Below, one piece after another: positions 48,359-51,172 of a stretch of 51,172 bases of DNA. The DNA is from Gammaproteobacteria bacterium 39-13 (GTDB taxonomy: Bacteria; Pseudomonadota; Gammaproteobacteria; Berkiellales; Berkiellaceae): assembly GCA_001898235.1 (NCBI GenBank), contig MKTN01000048.1:1-51172 (forward strand), written 5' to 3'. Under the pieces are notes generated by a model that saw only the letters and a list, made by a program, of their open reading frames with translations, did no database searches and was not told where the DNA came from. The position numbers and the translations under genes are program-made. Each line of letters opens with the position of its first letter. The first letter of the stretch is position 1.

Positions 48359-51172
48359 TTATTGAGTAAATAATGTTGTTTGATCAATATGTGACGTTAT
48401 CATTGACAGGTCCTGCGGCATTACTACCAAGGATGGATGATGACCATCTTGTGATTCTGTCTGCAAACCTTCACTCGTTTCCATATGACTTAGGTCTGAT
48501 GTACCTAATTTATTAACAGACAATTTACCATCGAGCGTTGTTTCACTCTCTACAGGTGAAAGTTCTGCTAACGCTTTCTTCGCTAATTCATATCTATCGT
48601 TGTCACCATTGACTTGTTGTAATGCAAGACCATGTGCTAATTCTGCTTTATGTAATGCGTCATCGGTTTCATTAACAGCCTTGAACGCTTCACTGAGTTT
48701 TTCCCAAGCTTTGATAGCACAATCTGCTAATTCAATTTTGCCAAGGTGCGTCTTCCATTTTTGGGCATCTTCGCCGTGTTGTTTAGCTGCTTTTTCTGCT
48801 TCTACTAAATCAGTAGGTTTAGATTTCCAGAAGCTGAACATCCCTTTGTCCTTGTTATTATAGTCATGCTTTGAAACAACTTGCTCAGCTTTGCTTTGCT
48901 GTTCCGATGAGGACAATCCTCTTGCTTGTAGTTGTTTCAACACTTCAGCTTTATCTGTCTGCTCTAATATCTCCAGATCATGACATGCATGTGATTTAGC
49001 TCTATCAAGCGCTTTTTGAGCACGTCTCAATGTTTCTTTTGCTGCACTTTCGGCATCTGCAGCTGAAGAAAGTTCGCCAAACATCCATGCCTTTAATCCA
49101 GTCGTAACATTGGAAGGATTTATCTTATCCCAGGTTGATTTAAAGGATTCTAATACACCTTTTTCCACTTGTGGCAGATTTTCATTTGCAGCAATTTTAA
49201 CCTTAGAAAGTATTTCTTCAGCATCTGCATGATTTCCCTTCGCTTTTTCTAAAAGAAGGGTCTTTTCTTCCAAAGTTATTTTCGAGCTTTCTAGTGCCAT
49301 TTTAGCCTTAGCGAACTCACGTTGAGCTAATTTTGCCTTAATAGCGTTAGCATCATGAGGACCTTCCTTGCCGAAAATTGAATCAGACGAGCTAATATTC
49401 GGCGTATCCAGTTTCTTAGTTGCCTCCAGTGCACTCCTAAGTTCATCCATTGGATTTTCCAATACTGCAGAGGAGTGAATAACTTCACCCTGCTTAGGGG
49501 TATGTTTAGGCACATCTACACCCAGTGCGTACTCAAGGGCTTCCATGGGTGTTTTTGCAGTATCAACCACTTCTGTAAAGCGAACTAATTGTGGAGAAAT
49601 AGCGTCCTCAAGTACGCTTTCAAAGAAATCTAATTCTGGTGTAGCTACCGATTTTTGAGCCATATGTGGATTTTCAAAAACAGGATTTTCCACGACGTTA
49701 CCTGTAGTCGCTGTGTCTACATTCTCAAACACCGAAGTAACAGGAACCTCAACAATTTCAACAATGTTTGAAGAAGGCTTTTCTTTTTCTTCCTTCACTG
49801 GGGTAGCGGTTTCAACTACCTCTCCAAATTCTTCAAGCTCTAGGTTTCCATTGTTCAAACTTGACATTTCATCACTAGCAGATGTAATCGTAATTTGAGG
49901 AGCAATTTGCGTTTCTGCGTCTTTAACTTCTTGTTCACCAAGCGCAGCATCCACCGTTTCTATAAAGAGTTGGTATGGATCTAATTCATCTTGTTCGATT
50001 TCCAAGCTTTCACTTTGTTTTTGATCGCTTAGACCAACAGGTGTTTCACCTATTTCGTCCATCACTCGACTGAGTTCATCCAATTCTTCCTGCTCAGACG
50101 TATCTGCAGGGAAATACCCATTTGCATCAAATTGATCTACTTCTTCTCGTTGTGCCTTTGTGCTTTCAGCGACTTCTTTTATAAGAGCGTCAAGGGTTGC
50201 TAAATACAAGGCTGGAGAATGAGGATTTCTCTCTTCTGTTGAGGTAAGCATATACTGAGCAACGAATTCTTCGCCATTTTCCTCAGTTGTTTTTGGCATA
50301 GCCAGAGGATCAACAGTGTCCTTACTTTCGCTATCTTTCACTACAGGGACAATTGGTGTTGATTCATCAATGAAGCTTCCAAAATCACTAAGATTCATAA
50401 CCTCATTTGTTGCTGTTTCTGAGCTAATTTGATCTCTAGCATCTTCTTCGCCATTTTTCTTAGCTGCCTTTGCAGAAGTATCAACTTCATCATGCTTTTG
50501 GCTAGATTCAGCTATAGTAACAGTAGGTGGAACCATCTTGCCTAAAGCTTCAAAAATCTCCTCAGTGATCTGAACATCTTTATTTTCGCTAGGGATATGC
50601 TCGCTAGTTTCGTCATCAAAAAGTCCTAAGCTAATTTGATCTAAGAAACTTGCATCTTCTTCGCCATTTTCCTCAACAATCTTTGGAATGGTGGTATCAA
50701 CCTCATCCTTAGTTTTGCTGGCCTCAGCTGTAGCCATTTTGCCAAATATCTCAAGAATTTCGTCAGTAACCTGGGTATCTTTATTTTCGCTAGGGCTATG
50801 TTGCTCGCTAGCTTGGGTTTCAGGCATTAAAATTCCAAGCATATCGGGAGTAAGGGGAGCATCATCAAGTTGTGCTAAAAAGTCGTTGATATCGTCTAAC
50901 ACTAAGCCTTGATCTACATCATTTTGTGTCGAAGATGTCGCTGCTTGTTTGCCAAGCATATCATCTTTAACTGTAGGAGTGGGTAGCGTTGATTCTTTCG
51001 CTTTTTCCCCGGGGATTAAATGTGCGGCAATGTTGCTAGGATTGAATAAACTGAAGATTGAACTAGGAGTAGAATCTTTAGCGACAGTTGAGCCTTCTCC
51101 TGTTACGTCGGGTGTTGAAAGTGCGTTATTGACACCTTCGGTCACTTTTGTCGCAATCGTGCTAGGATTCAA
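48359..51172 (-). CDS. Large acidic repeat and coiled-coil protein, 5' end outside window
   Basis: At least 937 codons. The frame is open to the window edge, where the first codon is TTG (Leu), so the real start is probably beyond it. Residues ~1-115 contain two NPS-type motifs (NPSTIATK, NPSNIAAH). Residues 121-250 hold two ~67-residue tandem modules (PSENKD … TxEI … GKM … DEVDT … NGEEDA … DQIS). A third NGEE remnant lies near residue 300. A very acidic, low-complexity middle follows. Residues ~600-880 are helical coiled coil and contain another NPSN motif. There is no signal peptide in view, no enzymatic motif and very few cysteines. The closing terminator lies downstream. A secreted-effector or cytoskeletal-like protein is possible but unproven. 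Confidence 0.8.
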   Translation of the reverse strand: MNPSTIATKVTEGVNNALSTPDVTGEGSTVAKDSTPSSIFSLFNPSNIAAHLIPGEKAKESTLPTPTVKDDMLGKQAATSSTQNDVDQGLVLDDINDFLAQLDDAPLTPDMLGILMPETQASEQHSPSENKDTQVTDEILEIFGKMATAEASKTKDEVDTTIPKIVEENGEEDASFLDQISLGLFDDETSEHIPSENKDVQITEEIFEALGKMVPPTVTIAESSQKHDEVDTSAKAAKKNGEEDARDQISSETATNEVMNLSDFGSFIDESTPIVPVVKDSESKDTVDPLAMPKTTEENGEEFVAQYMLTSTEERNPHSPALYLATLDALIKEVAESTKAQREEVDQFDANGYFPADTSEQEELDELSRVMDEIGETPVGLSDQKQSESLEIEQDELDPYQLFIETVDAALGEQEVKDAETQIAPQITITSASDEMSSLNNGNLELEEFGEVVETATPVKEEKEKPSSNIVEIVEVPVTSVFENVDTATTGNVVENPVFENPHMAQKSVATPELDFFESVLEDAISPQLVRFTEVVDTAKTPMEALEYALGVDVPKHTPKQGEVIHSSAVLENPMDELRSALEATKKLDTPNISSSDSIFGKEGPHDANAIKAKLAQREFAKAKMALESSKITLEEKTLLLEKAKGNHADAEEILSKVKIAANENLPQVEKGVLESFKSTWDKINPSNVTTGLKAWMFGELSSAADAESAAKETLRRAQKALDRAKSHACHDLEILEQTDKAEVLKQLQARGLSSSEQQSKAEQVVSKHDYNNKDKGMFSFWKSKPTDLVEAEKAAKQHGEDAQKWKTHLGKIELADCAIKAWEKLSEAFKAVNETDDALHKAELAHGLALQQVNGDNDRYELAKKALAELSPVESETTLDGKLSVNKLGTSDLSHMETSEGLQTESQDGHHPSLVVMPQDLSMITSHIDQTTLFTQ
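50423..50812 (-). repeat. Internal tandem coding repeat (two ~67-codon modules)
   Basis: Module 1 (residues ~121-181) and module 2 (~189-250) share PSENKD, Q-T-EI, GKM, DEVDT, NGEEDA and DQIS in order. At DNA level TCTTCTTCGCCATTTT recurs at about 50444 and 50656. A third, shorter match lies near 50267. Confidence 0.8.

Noticed and set aside
48359-51172. Complete gene starting at the window edge
   Set aside because: The edge codon is TTG, there is no room for a ribosome site, and the frame is still open, so the gene is treated as partial.

Overview
The window is 51 kb of gammaproteobacterial chromosome, AT-rich and densely coded, with short intergenic gaps and many overlapping operon genes. 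Gene order is partly Pseudomonas-like: ponA | pilMNOPQ-aroK-aroB-damX-hemE, and pyrC'-pyrB-ruvX-yqgE-tonB | pil-chp. The compact tkt-gap-pgk-pyk-fba cluster and the coiled-coil, repeat-rich unknown proteins suggest a Legionellales or Coxiella-like, possibly host-associated lineage. That placement is inference from gene content. No tRNA, rRNA, CRISPR array, transposase or prophage gene was seen.

Layout. 1-419: a repeat-rich spacer made of several palindromic units. 420-2870 (-): penicillin-binding protein 1A, divergent from 3302-8440 (+), the type IV pilus inner-membrane and secretin operon pilMNOPQ. 8710-13913 (+): aroK, aroB, a DamX-like SPOR protein, hemE, coaD and a 2[4Fe-4S] ferredoxin. 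13965-15653 (+): gamma-glutamyltranspeptidase, then 15657-18282 (-): a SulP transporter and rlmI. 18359-20703 (-): three unrecognised genes, two of them tandem paralogues. 20787-23616 (-): a Gld-like ABC exporter. 23756-24928 (+): a fatty-acid desaturase. 25099-25508 (-): rpmG and rpmB. 25703-29736 (-): a pyrimidine operon with ATCase, a dihydroorotase homologue lacking its metal-binding motif, ruvX and yqgE. 29910-30662 (-): TonB. 30776-36280 (+): a reduced Pil-Chp chemosensory operon. 36437-39682 (-): rsmE, ahcY, metK. 39886-40437 (+): a thioredoxin-like protein. 40691-47450 (+): transketolase and lower glycolysis. 47680-48165 (-): a FixH-like anchored periplasmic protein. 48359-51172 (-): a very large acidic, repeat-containing coiled-coil protein cut by the window edge.

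How the genes fit together. PilMNOPQ forms the alignment complex and outer-membrane pore of a type IV pilus. The Chp operon, and perhaps the adjacent TonB, would control that pilus, so surface motility or DNA uptake is an expected trait. metK and ahcY form the activated methyl cycle and supply or clear SAM/SAH for methyltransferases such as RlmI and RsmE in the same window. The tkt-fba block is one glycolytic/pentose operon.

Most unusual items: (i) a MITE-like element with ~24-28 bp terminal inverted repeats in two copies (28968-29169, 40446-40596), with a related hairpin at 36356-36388; (ii) a second repeat family with conserved flanks around variable hairpins (two units at 101-266, two at 47477-47652, in reversed arrangement); (iii) a Chp system without pilG, pilH, pilK or chpB; (iv) the paralogue pair at 18359-19760 sharing a His/Gly-rich-plus-basic C-terminal motif; (v) the repeat-built acidic protein at the right edge.
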